64,000 nucleotides of DNA from Mastigias papua. Lineage: Eukaryota > Cnidaria > Scyphozoa > Rhizostomeae > Mastigiidae. Both the position numbers and the translations under genes were made by a program. Within the stretch, counting starts at the first letter, position 1; each line of letters begins with the position of its first letter. The stretch covers positions 3,099,840-3,163,839 of the forward strand of contig OZ025276.1 in assembly GCA_964019165.1 (NCBI GenBank). Direction: 5' to 3'. Of the stretch, positions 63,953-64,000 are shown in pieces. Under the pieces are notes generated by a model. It made no database searches. It was not told where the DNA came from and was given only the letters and a program-made list of their open reading frames with translations.

Positions 63953-64000
63953 ATGAATTGGACAGAGGAGCACGATATACTTTTATGCAGGGAAATTGTG
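63953..64000 (+). CDS. Start of Myb/SANT-like gene of Harbinger C (partial)
   Basis: ATG 63953 opens MNWTEEHDILLCREIV, running off the window. The W-T-E-E-H-D-x-LLC-x-E pattern is the first helix of the Myb/SANT-like accessory protein of Harbinger elements (compare RWSIEMCDRLI at 49.67 kb). Only 16 codons are visible. Confidence 0.6.
   Translation, partial: MNWTEEHDILLCREIV

Larger units (their letters stand above)
62866..64000 (+). mobile_element. Harbinger transposon C, left part (continues beyond window)
   Basis: After TTA (62863-62865) the sequence AGGCCACGGGACGACTATAT looks like a Harbinger end. It contains a transposase N-terminal piece and, in the last 48 bases, the start of a Myb/SANT-like gene. 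The right end is outside the window. Confidence 0.65.

Overview
This window reads as a transposon-packed stretch of an animal nuclear genome, most plausibly an aquatic invertebrate (cnidarian-like or sponge-like). The grounds are the mixture of families: BEL/Pao, Gypsy and DIRS LTR-type elements, L2/CR1- and RTE-like LINEs, Penelope with GIY-YIG and hammerhead ribozymes, PIF/Harbinger, P, hAT, MULE, piggyBac and THAP/YqaJ elements. AT-rich spacers, long (TA)n tracts and short spliceosomal introns fit as well. The assignment is an inference; no rRNA, mitochondrial or clearly host single-copy gene is visible. No host gene could be identified with confidence: almost every recognisable coding stretch is a transposase, polymerase or transposon accessory gene, mostly broken.

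Layout. 1-4666: 3' part of a BEL/Pao retrotransposon (+) whose LTR abuts a MULE relic (4676-5000). 5.57-6.53 kb: DIRS relic (-). 6.6-8.5 kb: L2/CR1-like LINE (+). 8.9-12.2 kb: G-rich array, then a nearly full-length but broken PF20700-type Mutator transposase (+). 12.2-15.5 kb: Gypsy element (-) with gag, protease, RT start, PBS and LTR. 15.6-21.0 kb: (TA)n and (GTAT)n tracts around two Penelope copies arranged head to head, each with a perfect hammerhead ribozyme, plus small MITEs and tRNA-like SINE pieces. 21.9-23.8 kb: SWIM-YqaJ-PHD gene (-). 23.85-25.0 kb: a non-coding repeat whose fuller copy lies at 54.2-55.5 kb. 25.2-26.2 kb: LINE tail (-). 26.4-29.2 kb: internally deleted BEL copy split by a 1.25 kb Harbinger-like element. 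29.15-30.7 kb: DIRS (-). 30.9-34.8 kb: LINE endonuclease, OB-fold-like protein, second MULE. 35.1-42.4 kb: piggyBac C-terminus, then a THAP/P-element transposase gene (-) interrupted by a complete Harbinger with a MADF accessory gene. 43.1-48.7 kb: foldback element, Gypsy tail, Harbinger fragment, intact hAT ORF, THAP/YqaJ element. 48.7-52.8 kb: Gypsy integrase (-) split by a very well preserved Harbinger (48900-52418). 53-58.75 kb: unknown ORF, non-coding CAGGG element, integrase-like gene, LINE tail, Gypsy integrase. 58.76-62.36 kb: second BEL/Pao copy. 62.87 kb to the end: start of another Harbinger.

How it fits together. The window is a nested archaeology of insertions. In three places the interrupted reading frame resumes exactly when one copy of a 3-bp TTA target duplication is removed: Harbinger in Gypsy integrase, Harbinger in P transposase, Harbinger-like element in BEL RT. 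These joins date the elements relative to one another. The best candidates for recent activity are the 3.5 kb Harbinger (36 of 37 terminal inverted repeat bases identical, both ORFs open) and the 819-codon hAT ORF. The identical hammerhead ribozymes of the Penelope pair are the most notable RNA feature.
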